NCBI GenBank assembly: GCA_020630295.1
Contig: JAHDBR010000002.1
Coordinates: 29,045-85,438 of the forward strand
DNA: 56,394 nt
DNA from: Sphingomonadaceae bacterium
GTDB taxonomy: Bacteria; Pseudomonadota; Alphaproteobacteria; Sphingomonadales; Sphingomonadaceae
Reading direction: 5' to 3'
The notes beneath the pieces are model-generated. The model had not been told where the DNA came from. It worked only from the letters and a program-made list of their open reading frames with translations, and did no database searches. Position 1 is the first letter of the stretch. Every line of letters starts with the position of its first letter. Below, one piece after another: positions 45,467 to 53,603 of this stretch. The position numbers and the translations under genes are program-made.

Positions 45467-46477
45467 ATGAAACTCGCAACGTTAAAAGACGGAACACGTG
45501 ACGGGAAACTGGTTGTCGTTTCCAAGGACATCACCCGCTATTGCGAAGCCGGCAAGATTGCACCGACCATGCAATATGCGCTCGATAATTGGGACACTGT
45601 CGCCCCCGATCTGGAAGTGCTGTACCGCGATGTCGAACATCAGACGGTTCCCTGCGAACGCTTCCACGAGCATGAAGCGCATTCCCCCCTTCCCCGCGCC
45701 TATCAATGGGCCGATGGCAGCGCCTATATCAACCACGTGGAACTGGTGCGTAAAGCGCGCAATTCCGAAGTGCCGGACAGTTTCTATTCCGACCCGCTCA
45801 TGTATCAAGGCGGCTCTGATACCTTCCTCGCCCCGCGTGACGACATTCCGCTCGGCGATACTGCATGGGGATGCGACATGGAGGGCGAAGTTGCAGTCAT
45901 AACCGATGACGTGCCGATGGGCGTATCGGCAGAGGATGCAGCAGGCCACATCAAGTTATTGATGCTGGTCAATGACGTGTCACTGCGCGGTCTGATCCCC
46001 GGCGAACTGGCCAAGGGCTTCGGCTTCTTCCAGTCCAAACCGTCCAGCGCGTTCAGCCCTGTCGCCGTGACGCCCGATGAGCTGGGCGATGCGTGGCAGG
46101 ATAGCCTGATCCATCTGCCGCTTCTGGTGGAGTATAACCGCGAAGCGTTTGGCCGCGCCGAAGTCGGGCAGGATGCGACATTCAACATGGCGCAGCTGGT
46201 CGCCCATGCTGCAAAAACACGCAATCTGGGTGCAGGCTGCATCATCGGTTCGGGCACGATTTCCAACAAGGGCGAAGATGGCGGCCCTGGCAAACCGGTA
46301 TCCGAAGGCGGTGCCGGTTATAGCTGCATCGCGGAAATCCGCATGATCGAAACCATCTATGACGGAGCGGCAAAAACCCGCTTCATGGCACCGGGCGACA
46401 CCGTTCGCATCGAGATGAAGGACAAAGACGGGCACTCTATCTTCGGTGCGATCCGTCAGGAAGTGGTGCAAGCGTAA
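45467..46477 (+). CDS. Fumarylacetoacetate hydrolase family protein, probable fumarylacetoacetase
   Basis: The 336-residue enzyme is the shorter bacterial fumarylacetoacetase type. Metal-binding acids are in WGCDMEGEVAVITDD, and conserved SKPSSAFSPVAVTPDELG and GSGTISNKGEDGG follow. It splits fumarylacetoacetate to fumarate and acetoacetate. It begins six bases after maiA, so the two last steps of tyrosine degradation are together. Fumarylpyruvate hydrolase is an alternative but less likely given length and motifs. Confidence 0.92.
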   Translation: MKLATLKDGTRDGKLVVVSKDITRYCEAGKIAPTMQYALDNWDTVAPDLEVLYRDVEHQTVPCERFHEHEAHSPLPRAYQWADGSAYINHVELVRKARNSEVPDSFYSDPLMYQGGSDTFLAPRDDIPLGDTAWGCDMEGEVAVITDDVPMGVSAEDAAGHIKLLMLVNDVSLRGLIPGELAKGFGFFQSKPSSAFSPVAVTPDELGDAWQDSLIHLPLLVEYNREAFGRAEVGQDATFNMAQLVAHAAKTRNLGAGCIIGSGTISNKGEDGGPGKPVSEGGAGYSCIAEIRMIETIYDGAAKTRFMAPGDTVRIEMKDKDGHSIFGAIRQEVVQA

Positions 46478-46488
46478 AGCAGCGTCAG

Positions 46489-48009
46489 ATGAGCATCGGT
46501 GATCCGGCCCGCATTCCTGTCATCATCGGCGGCGGGCAAATCAATGACCGCGCAGCAAGCGGCGCGGAAGGTATGGATTCGCTCGAACTGATGATTGCCG
46601 CGTCGCGTGCAGCCGGCAGCGATGCAGGTGCGGGAATATTGGAAAAGACTGACTGGCTGGGAGTGGTCAATCAAATCTCGTTCCCTGCGCTCACCGGCGC
46701 ACTGGTTAGCGGCATTTGCGATGCGCTGAGCATCGCTCCGGCTTTTGCTCGCGAAACACCGTCACCTACTGGCGACAGTCCGATCCTGCTCATCAACGAA
46801 GCCGCAAACGCAATTGGAAAAGGCGAAGCCAAGGCTGCCCTGATTACAGGTGCAGAGGCGCTAAGGACTGCCGGCAAACGCAAGGCCGAGGCCGCCGCAG
46901 CAGCGGCCCAATCGGGCGAGGCCCGACGGAAGGGCCCCTACCCGCCGCGCACACCGCCGACGCCGGAACCCCGCCACCTGTACGGGCTGATGACACCGAC
47001 TGATGTTTACCCGCTATTCGAGAACGCCGCCCGCGCTGCATGGGGGCAATCGCTGGAAAATGCACAGGCTGAATCGGGTGAAATCTGGGCGCATATGTCC
47101 GAAGTTGCAGCGCAAAATCCGGCCGCATGGATCCGGCAAAGCAAGTCCGCTGAAGGCATCGCGAAGCCGAGCGCAGACAACCGCCCGATTGCATTCCCCT
47201 ACACCAAGTTTCAGGTTGCCAATGCGGCAGTCAATCAAGGTGCGGCTATCATCGTCACCAGTCTGGCAGTAGCGCAGGAAGCGGGCGTTCCCGATGCCCA
47301 TCTGGTTTTTGTCGGCAAAGGCGCAGCAGCGCATGAGGCAGAAGATCCGCTAAACCGACCTGACTATGCAGCGTCTGCAAGCATGATTGTATCGCTGCAA
47401 AAGGCACTGGAACTCAATGATTTACAAATCTCGGATATTGACCATCTGGAGCTGTATTCATGCTTTCCGGTCGTGCCGAAACTGGCGCGGCGTGTTCTGG
47501 GTATTCCCGCCAGCACACAAATGACGGTTTTCGGCGGGCTGACCTTTGGCGGCGGACCGATCGGCAATTACATGACCCATGCAGCGGCATCCATGGTGGA
47601 AGCTTTGCGGCGCGGCGGCACTAACGGGTTCCTGTTCGCCAATGGAGGCTATGCGACGCATAACCACAGTATTGTGCTTACCAAGACACCTCAGCCCGAA
47701 GGCACTTTCCCGCATAATTTCGACTACCAAAGCGAAGCCGATGCGATGCGCGGTGAGACGCCGGCAATGCAGCTTGAGCATAGCGGCCCTGCCAATCTGG
47801 AAACCTACACAGTGCTGTTCGACCGCACCGGAAAGCCCAAGCAAGGCGTTGTCATTGCGCGTGTAAATGACACGGCCCGCACAATTGCAGCCGTGCCCGC
47901 AGAGGCCGCCGATACGATTGCAAGGCTTCTGAGCGGCCAGAATGATCTGATTGGTGCGCATGGCACTGTGGACAGGCAAGACGGCCGCAATGTCTGGCGG
48001 TTTGACTGA
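46489..48009 (+). CDS. Acetyl-CoA acetyltransferase-like thiolase-fold protein
   Basis: The 506-residue protein is in the thiolase superfamily. PVIIGGGQINDR opens it, TGAEALRTAGKRK is the second block, DHLELYSCFPVVPKLARR the third and FGGLTFGGGPIGNYMTHAAASMVEAL the fourth. The place where thiolases have the nucleophile (CGSG or similar) reads TGDSPILLINEAANAI and has no Cys, and the end GGYATHNHSIVL lacks the usual CxG. It may be a thiolase-like enzyme with another chemistry. It starts 11 bases after the fumarylacetoacetase gene. Confidence 0.85.
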   Translation: MSIGDPARIPVIIGGGQINDRAASGAEGMDSLELMIAASRAAGSDAGAGILEKTDWLGVVNQISFPALTGALVSGICDALSIAPAFARETPSPTGDSPILLINEAANAIGKGEAKAALITGAEALRTAGKRKAEAAAAAAQSGEARRKGPYPPRTPPTPEPRHLYGLMTPTDVYPLFENAARAAWGQSLENAQAESGEIWAHMSEVAAQNPAAWIRQSKSAEGIAKPSADNRPIAFPYTKFQVANAAVNQGAAIIVTSLAVAQEAGVPDAHLVFVGKGAAAHEAEDPLNRPDYAASASMIVSLQKALELNDLQISDIDHLELYSCFPVVPKLARRVLGIPASTQMTVFGGLTFGGGPIGNYMTHAAASMVEALRRGGTNGFLFANGGYATHNHSIVLTKTPQPEGTFPHNFDYQSEADAMRGETPAMQLEHSGPANLETYTVLFDRTGKPKQGVVIARVNDTARTIAAVPAEAADTIARLLSGQNDLIGAHGTVDRQDGRNVWRFD

Positions 48010-48077
48010 CAGCGCAAATTCGCGGATGACCGGCGGATAGGAATGCGGACCAACCGCATATCAAACGAGGGTGCCCC

Positions 48078-49316
48078 ATGTTCAAATTCTGGTTTTCAAT
48101 CCCATTGTGGCAGCGCGTTATCGGCGCGCTTATCCTCGGTATTGCGCTCGGGCGGATTTGGGGGCCGGATGCAGCCAGCATCAAAATCATCGGCGATGTG
48201 TTCATCGGTTTCATCAAAATGCTGGTGGTGCCGCTAATCTTCTTCAGCCTCGTGGCGGGCGTGGCTTCAATCGGAGACTTGCGGAAACTGGGCAGCGTGG
48301 GCTGGCGGGCCTTATTGCTGTTTGTTGTCAGCGGACAGATAGCCGTTTGGCTTGGCCTCGCATTGGGGACATTCGTCATGCCCGGTGCAGGAGTAGATAC
48401 CAGCGCAATTGATATGGGCACCGTTCCGGAGCCGAACAACACGACATGGCAAGACATGGTAATGGGGATGATCCCGCAAAGCCCGGTTCAGGTCATGGCG
48501 GACGTCAACGTGCTGCCGCTGATCGTGTTTTCCCTGCTTATCGGCATCGGCATTCTGATGGCCAAGGAAGAAGGCGAGCCGGTGCTCAAAATCTTCGATT
48601 CCGGTTCGGTTGTGATGCAGAAAGTCACGATGGTCGTGATGGAGCTCACCCCGTTCGGTGTCTTCGCGCTGATGGCTTGGGTGGCAGGAACGCTGGGGCT
48701 GGATGCGTTGCAGGCGCTCGGAAAACTCGTATTCCTTAACTATCTTGGCTGCTTCCTGATCATCTTCGTCATGTATTCGGCGATGATAAAGTTCATTGCC
48801 CGGCTGCCGGTAATCGACTTCTTCCGCGGCATTATTGATGCCATTGCGGTGAGCTATTCCACCGCAAGCTCCAACGCGACGCTGCCGGTAACGCTGCGCT
48901 GCGTGCGCCGCAATCTGGGTGTGTCCAATTCCGTCGCCAGCTTCGTCGTGTCTCTTGGTGCTACTATCAATATGAACGGCACCGCCATGTATCTGGGGTT
49001 AGCCACTCTGTTTGGCGCACAGATATTTGGTGTGGATCTGTCATGGGGTGATTACTTCCTGATTTCCATTCTGGGCACTCTGGGCGCAATTGGCGCTGCG
49101 GGTATTCCGGGCGCCGGCCTTATCATGATGGCGCTGGTATTCGGCGCAGTGGGTGTGCCGCTTGAGACGATTGCATTTGTGGCCGGCGTGGACCGCATCA
49201 TGGACATGATGCGCACTACCACCAATGTCAGCGGGGATGCGGCTGTTGCGACGACGGTCGCGGCGCTAACCGGCGAGATTGACCGCGAGGAAATGATCAG
49301 CGCAGATGATGTTTAA
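48078..49316 (+). CDS. Dicarboxylate/amino acid:cation symporter (DAACS family)
   Basis: The 412-residue transporter has eight membrane helices and two re-entrant loops. SYSTASSNATLPVTLRCVRRN is the first hairpin serine-rich motif, and INMNGTAMYLGLATLFGA the conserved membrane motif; GIPGAGLIMMALVFGAVGVP is the second hairpin. It takes up C4-dicarboxylates or acidic amino acids with sodium or protons. Following the tyrosine and acyl-CoA genes, it may feed fumarate-type acids, but the substrate is not fixed by sequence. Confidence 0.92.
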   Translation: MFKFWFSIPLWQRVIGALILGIALGRIWGPDAASIKIIGDVFIGFIKMLVVPLIFFSLVAGVASIGDLRKLGSVGWRALLLFVVSGQIAVWLGLALGTFVMPGAGVDTSAIDMGTVPEPNNTTWQDMVMGMIPQSPVQVMADVNVLPLIVFSLLIGIGILMAKEEGEPVLKIFDSGSVVMQKVTMVVMELTPFGVFALMAWVAGTLGLDALQALGKLVFLNYLGCFLIIFVMYSAMIKFIARLPVIDFFRGIIDAIAVSYSTASSNATLPVTLRCVRRNLGVSNSVASFVVSLGATINMNGTAMYLGLATLFGAQIFGVDLSWGDYFLISILGTLGAIGAAGIPGAGLIMMALVFGAVGVPLETIAFVAGVDRIMDMMRTTTNVSGDAAVATTVAALTGEIDREEMISADDV

Positions 49317-49329
49317 AGTTTAGTCGTAA

Positions 49330-49358
49330 GCGGCCCTGCTGATTAGCTGCAGGGCCGC
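49330..49358. terminator. Symmetric hairpin between convergent symporter and subtilase genes
   Basis: GCGGCCCTGC and GCAGGGCCGC form a perfect ten-pair stem with a nine-base loop, 13 bases after the symporter stop and 22 before the subtilase stop. There is no T run on either side, so it may be a weak bidirectional terminator or protect mRNA ends. Confidence 0.6.
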
Positions 49359-49379
49359 CTATCCAACGAATGTTCAACC

Positions 49380-50888
49380 TTAGAGAGGCTTCGCTTTCAA
49401 CGCAGGTTGGGCTTTCATCATGCCCTCCTTGCTAATCCGGCAATGGCCCCACCGGAATTGTCCGAGCGAACTATACGTCGCGGCCAGATCAATTCGCGGG
49501 AAGCTGCCCGTCGAACCCGGTCCGGCGATCATCACCCCGTTATTCTCCAACGCGGTTTCCAACTGATTGATGGAATAGCAATGATATATCTGACGCAGCA
49601 GCGCGAATGATCCGGCCACGTGCGGCGCAGCCATCGATGTGCCGGTTGCCCCTTGGTAGTTATATGTCGGGTGCGATGATGACGATACGATGTTGGATCC
49701 GGGCGCGAGCATATCCACCTGCGGTGACAGGTTTGAATATGATCCCATCGCGTCCTGCTTGGTCGTCCCCGCCACGGTAATAGCGCTGGGAGCACAAGCC
49801 GGATAAGTTACAGAACCTTGTTCCCCGGTGTTGCCTGAAGAAGTAACTGGCGCGACTTGCAAAGCGCGCAGCTGCTGGAACACTGTTTCCAACGGACCGC
49901 CGCACGGACCGCTCACAAGCTGGCCGCCCATGCTGTAATTGGCGGAGGCAATATGCCGCCCTGAAGCCTTTAAGTCACGCACATGATAAAATGCAGCAAG
50001 AGTATCCGATGTAAGCGCCGCCGGTCCGCCATCATATTCGCTGGCGACTTGGATAGAAACGTATCGGGACTCAGGTGCAACCCCGTTTTGAGCGGTCAGG
50101 CCAGTGGCCCTCCCCACTGCAATCCCGGCAACGTGCGTCCCATGCCAGCAATTGGCCATCGTGCAGGGTGCGCCCGCGCCCGGAGCAGTGCTGCCGCTGG
50201 TGCAGGTGGCGGTTGTGCCCATAGTTGCGCTGGTCGTGGTGAAGCAGGCTTCCGAGCTCAACCGTCCGGCGAGAAACTCGTGCGTCGATTGCACGCCCGT
50301 ATCGATAATCGCAACTTCCTGTCCTTGTCCTCGGTTAAACGTATTCCAGATTTGCGGCGGATTGATCAATGGAACCGAATGCTGGAGCAACGGCGTGAGC
50401 AACTGGTTCTTTTCGAACGCAGAAATGACGCCGGAACGCTGCAATTGTTGCATTTGCTGGACCGTTCCCGAAACCGCCACAAACCGCGATCCACGGATAG
50501 GTTTGATCTCGCGCAATCCGGCAGCGCGCAATTGACGGCCAGCCCGTTCCTGCGCCGCATTATTACGAATGGCAGACTGTTTGACCGCCTCAGAGTCACC
50601 CGAAACTACAACCTTCCCGCCCACCACACGGTCGCTTAAGGTCAGGATAAATCCCTCTGCCGGTCCAGCCGCCGGGCGCTGAGTACGGATAGCGCGCACG
50701 GGTGCTGCAATGGGTGCCTGACGCTGCGCCCGCATCTGCGCAGCGGCCTGCGAGCTGTTAGCAATCGCATCAAGCGTGATATTTTCTTCAGCCTGTGCGG
50801 CAGACGCAGCCGCCAATGTTGCGGCAATCGCAATGGCATAACTGCTCGCGGTCATTCCGGTAGAGATACGTCCTGTAAACATCTGCAT
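49380..50888 (-). CDS. Secreted S8 subtilisin-like serine peptidase
   Basis: The 502-residue protease has a signal peptide (about residues 1-38, cleaved near ASAAQAEENI), a propeptide-like region to about 190 and an S8 catalytic domain: Asp in VAIIDTGVQSTHEF, His in CWHGTHVAGIAVG and Ser in GTSMAAPHVAGSFALL. Two CT/CTM segments suggest disulfides. It acts outside the cytoplasm. The ATG at 50888 has GGAGG five bases upstream. It diverges from the receiver gene of the exopolysaccharide-type operon, with 224 bases between. Substrate unknown. Confidence 0.93.
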   Translation of the reverse strand: MQMFTGRISTGMTASSYAIAIAATLAAASAAQAEENITLDAIANSSQAAAQMRAQRQAPIAAPVRAIRTQRPAAGPAEGFILTLSDRVVGGKVVVSGDSEAVKQSAIRNNAAQERAGRQLRAAGLREIKPIRGSRFVAVSGTVQQMQQLQRSGVISAFEKNQLLTPLLQHSVPLINPPQIWNTFNRGQGQEVAIIDTGVQSTHEFLAGRLSSEACFTTTSATMGTTATCTSGSTAPGAGAPCTMANCWHGTHVAGIAVGRATGLTAQNGVAPESRYVSIQVASEYDGGPAALTSDTLAAFYHVRDLKASGRHIASANYSMGGQLVSGPCGGPLETVFQQLRALQVAPVTSSGNTGEQGSVTYPACAPSAITVAGTTKQDAMGSYSNLSPQVDMLAPGSNIVSSSSHPTYNYQGATGTSMAAPHVAGSFALLRQIYHCYSINQLETALENNGVMIAGPGSTGSFPRIDLAATYSSLGQFRWGHCRISKEGMMKAQPALKAKPL

Positions 50889-51072
50889 TGTGTCCTCCAA
50901 ACTCTGCCAACGCGAAGACGCGTCATCATACTGTCAGAGTTTGATCGGGTTTGGTTCACTGCAAATCACGGCACGTTGATACGCAGGACCACCTATACCG
51001 GTCCGTGGCCATTTTTAAGCAAGAACCACTAGCCAGAAAACCGAGAACACCAAGCAAGTAAAAAGTTCAAGC

Positions 51073-51087
51073 TGCGGAGAACCCGCA
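51073..51087 (+). promoter_or_regulatory. Short hairpin before the receiver gene
   Basis: TGCGG and CCGCA pair around a five-base loop (AGAAC), ending 25 bases before the receiver ATG. The 224-base region has no other gene; it must hold the promoters of the subtilase and of the receiver operon. The hairpin may act on translation of the receiver, but the stem is short. Confidence 0.3.
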
Positions 51088-51112
51088 CGTTTGGGACCTT
51101 CGGGAGCAGCAC

Positions 51113-51484
51113 ATGGCCAACATTCTTATTGCAGACGACGATCCGATACTGGTGGAGATATTACAGTTCCGGCTGGAGGGCGCAGGCCACAATGTGCGGG
51201 TAGCAGGTGACGGGCAGGAAGCCCTTAACATGATCAAGGCACGCGCGCCTGATCTGGTTGTGCTGGATTCAATGATGCCCATCCTGTCCGGGCCGGAAGT
51301 TCTAACCGCCCTCAAAGATGACCCGAAAACGAGCAGGATTCCCATCGTCATGTTGAGTGCACGCAAGGGCGAGGACGATGTGGTCGCAGCGATCAAATCG
51401 GGCGCGTCGGAATATCTCACAAAACCTTTCATCCCGCAGGAACTGCTGGTGCGGATCGAAATGTTGTTGGGCCAGACGGTTTGA
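51113..51484 (+). CDS. Stand-alone response-regulator receiver heading the GT2 operon
   Basis: The 123-residue protein is a complete receiver: acidic residues in IADDDP, phosphorylated Asp52 (LVVLDSMMP), Ser82 in MLSARKG and Lys104 in YLTKPF. No output domain follows. It begins an operon in which every junction overlaps by four bases, so it should be made together with the YaiO-like, HEAT and GT2 proteins. It probably controls the synthase by contact or a phosphorelay. GGGAG precedes its ATG. No kinase is nearby. Confidence 0.93.
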   Translation: MANILIADDDPILVEILQFRLEGAGHNVRVAGDGQEALNMIKARAPDLVVLDSMMPILSGPEVLTALKDDPKTSRIPIVMLSARKGEDDVVAAIKSGASEYLTKPFIPQELLVRIEMLLGQTV

Positions 51485-52629
51485 GCCATTCGCCACGCCT
51501 TTTCAATGCGGCTGCGTTTCTGGTGCTGCTCGCATTTGCGCCTGTGCCTTCAATGGCGCAGGACAGCGCCGGGAAGCGTGCCGATCTGCTGCTAATTGCG
51601 GAAAAGGCGGTTGGCGATGGCGACCTCACCCTGGCCCGCGAGATATTGGAGTCACTTCGGGATGCCTCGCCCGAAGATGCCGACCTGCTTCGGCGTGCCG
51701 CCAATGTGGAAGCAGCGTCCGGCAACTACACCGCAGCCTTGGCCTATATCTATCAGGCATCCGGCCTCGCGCCTGGTGATCTGGACATCGCGCTTGCACG
51801 GGCAAACATCCATTTCTGGAACGAAGATATCGCAACATCCCGCATGATTGCGGGCGAGATTGCAGAACAGGCCGCCGATTATCCTGACCTTGACAAGCTA
51901 CAGTCACGGCTGGCGCAGTGGCGCAATCCGGACCGGGTAAGATTGACCGCATTTGCAGTCTCGACCGGATTGTCGGACATCGCCTTTACTGGTCGCCAAA
52001 GCGAAGCATGGAGCGAACAGGCGGCTGCGCTTGGCATCGCCGTTTCGCGCGATCTGACAATGACTTTGACGGCTGAACGTGAAGCACGCGATGTGGCCGA
52101 TGAACGCTTCTCGTTGCGCGGCGATCTGCGTTTGGACGGGGGCGCCATCTATCTATCAGCAGCAATTACACCCGATGCGAATTTTCGCGAGAACTGGAGT
52201 ATCTCTGCAGGCGGTGAGACCGCTTTGGCCCGCTCTACGGCGGTGCTGTTTGATCTGCGGTATGCGGAATATGCGAATAGCCGGATTTTGTCCGTGCAGC
52301 CGGGCTTGCGTTTCTACGCCTTCCCAAAGGTGACAGTGTCCGGGCGCGCCATCACCTTGCTGGGCGGCGGCGGCGATCTGCGCATAGGCGGCGCTATCAG
52401 GCTGGAATATGGAGGCGAGGATAAAGCCCGGCTGTTTGCAGGCGCTGCCAGCTATCCCGACATTGAGGCAGACGGGGTCCGCCAGCTTCGCAGCGGTACC
52501 TTTGGTATCGCCGTACCGGTTGGCAATACGCTCTCCATTACCGCGTCTACCAATTACGAAAATCGCAGGAATAGCTACCGCCGGATTTCGGCGGTGCTGG
52601 CATTTAGCATCCGGTTTGACGCAAAATGA
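51481..52629 (+). CDS. YaiO-family outer-membrane beta-barrel protein with TPR-like N-terminus
   Basis: The TTG start overlaps the receiver stop by four bases. The 382-residue protein has a signal peptide (about residues 1-27, cleaved near PSMAQD), a helical TPR-like repeat region (about 35-150; AREILESLRDASPEDADLLR, AALAYIYQASGLAPGD) and a C-terminal beta barrel (about 155-382) that ends LAFSIRFDAK. This is the layout of YaiO, and of exopolysaccharide export proteins such as BcsC or PgaA in miniature. With a GT2 synthase in the same operon it probably forms the outer-membrane exit for a polymer. The polymer is unknown. Confidence 0.85.
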   Translation: MSHSPRLFNAAAFLVLLAFAPVPSMAQDSAGKRADLLLIAEKAVGDGDLTLAREILESLRDASPEDADLLRRAANVEAASGNYTAALAYIYQASGLAPGDLDIALARANIHFWNEDIATSRMIAGEIAEQAADYPDLDKLQSRLAQWRNPDRVRLTAFAVSTGLSDIAFTGRQSEAWSEQAAALGIAVSRDLTMTLTAEREARDVADERFSLRGDLRLDGGAIYLSAAITPDANFRENWSISAGGETALARSTAVLFDLRYAEYANSRILSVQPGLRFYAFPKVTVSGRAITLLGGGGDLRIGGAIRLEYGGEDKARLFAGAASYPDIEADGVRQLRSGTFGIAVPVGNTLSITASTNYENRRNSYRRISAVLAFSIRFDAK

Positions 52630-53603
52630 ACGTCTATCAAAATGTGATTATAGGAACTGCGGTTCTGGCAACGAGCATCATGCTGGTCTTTATGCTGCTG
52701 GTGTTCCGCCGTTACCTGTCAGAACGCGCTGATGCAAAACGTGATCAGATCGACCGAGCGATTACCAAATCTTACCTGCGCCGCGTGGCCGGATACCCCT
52801 ATGACAACGCTAAGAGCTGGACCAAAGCGCGCCGCCTGTCAGCGATCATGCGTATTCTGCCTTTGCTACGCGGCGGCGAGCGCGAACGGCTGTTGCAAAT
52901 TGTAGAGCTGGACGGTGTGATGGGGTCAATCCTGCGCCGCTCACACAGTCTGCGCGAAGCGGAACGGGTCACAGCCATCCGGCATTTGCAGCGCATCCGC
53001 AGCGAGGTCTGCATAGGCCGGCTGCGTGAATTGCTGGCGCGTGATCCCAGTCCGCGTGTCCAGTTAGAGGCAGCCTTTGCTCTGGCTGCCAGCGAAAGCC
53101 TGCCCCCTCCGCGTGAGACGATGCGTATCCTGGGGATGCTGGACCGCCCTCCGAAACGCATTGATGTTGCTCTTTTGCGCGCCACCGCCCCTCACTACCG
53201 CGAGCAAATGGTGCTGCTACTTGAAGGTGATTTGTCGCGCCAATGGCGGGCAAAAATTATCGATTCCCTCGGATGGTCTGGGGATATGCGGGTGCTCCCG
53301 TTTTTGGAGCGATCAGCCAATGATCTCGACCCCGAAATTCGCTGCGCAGTTTTACGCGCGAGTGCAAAACTGAACCATCCCGGGGCCGCCGAACTGGTGC
53401 TGCGCGCGCTCAAGGACCGCGAAGATGCTGTCAGAATTCAAGCCGTCAACGCTTGCGCCACTCTTGGTCTGAAAGAGGCTACAGGCACATTGCTGCAAAT
53501 GCGGCATGACGAACAATTATGGGTTCGCCTGCGCGTAGACCAGGCGCTGAGGAAGCTATCCACCAGATCACAAGAACCTGCACAATTGAGAGCAGTTGGA
53601 TGA
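52626..53603 (+). CDS. Membrane-anchored HEAT-repeat protein
   Basis: The 325-residue protein has one N-terminal membrane helix (about residues 6-28) and then HEAT-like helical repeats to the end (IGRLRELLARDPSPRVQLEAAFALA; RVLPFLERSANDLDPEIRCAVLRAS; ELVLRALKDREDAVRIQAVNACA). HEAT repeats bind proteins. Start and stop overlap its neighbours by four bases each (ATGA). It is the likely scaffold between the inner-membrane synthase and other partners of the operon. No enzyme motif is seen. Confidence 0.87.
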   Translation: MNVYQNVIIGTAVLATSIMLVFMLLVFRRYLSERADAKRDQIDRAITKSYLRRVAGYPYDNAKSWTKARRLSAIMRILPLLRGGERERLLQIVELDGVMGSILRRSHSLREAERVTAIRHLQRIRSEVCIGRLRELLARDPSPRVQLEAAFALAASESLPPPRETMRILGMLDRPPKRIDVALLRATAPHYREQMVLLLEGDLSRQWRAKIIDSLGWSGDMRVLPFLERSANDLDPEIRCAVLRASAKLNHPGAAELVLRALKDREDAVRIQAVNACATLGLKEATGTLLQMRHDEQLWVRLRVDQALRKLSTRSQEPAQLRAVG

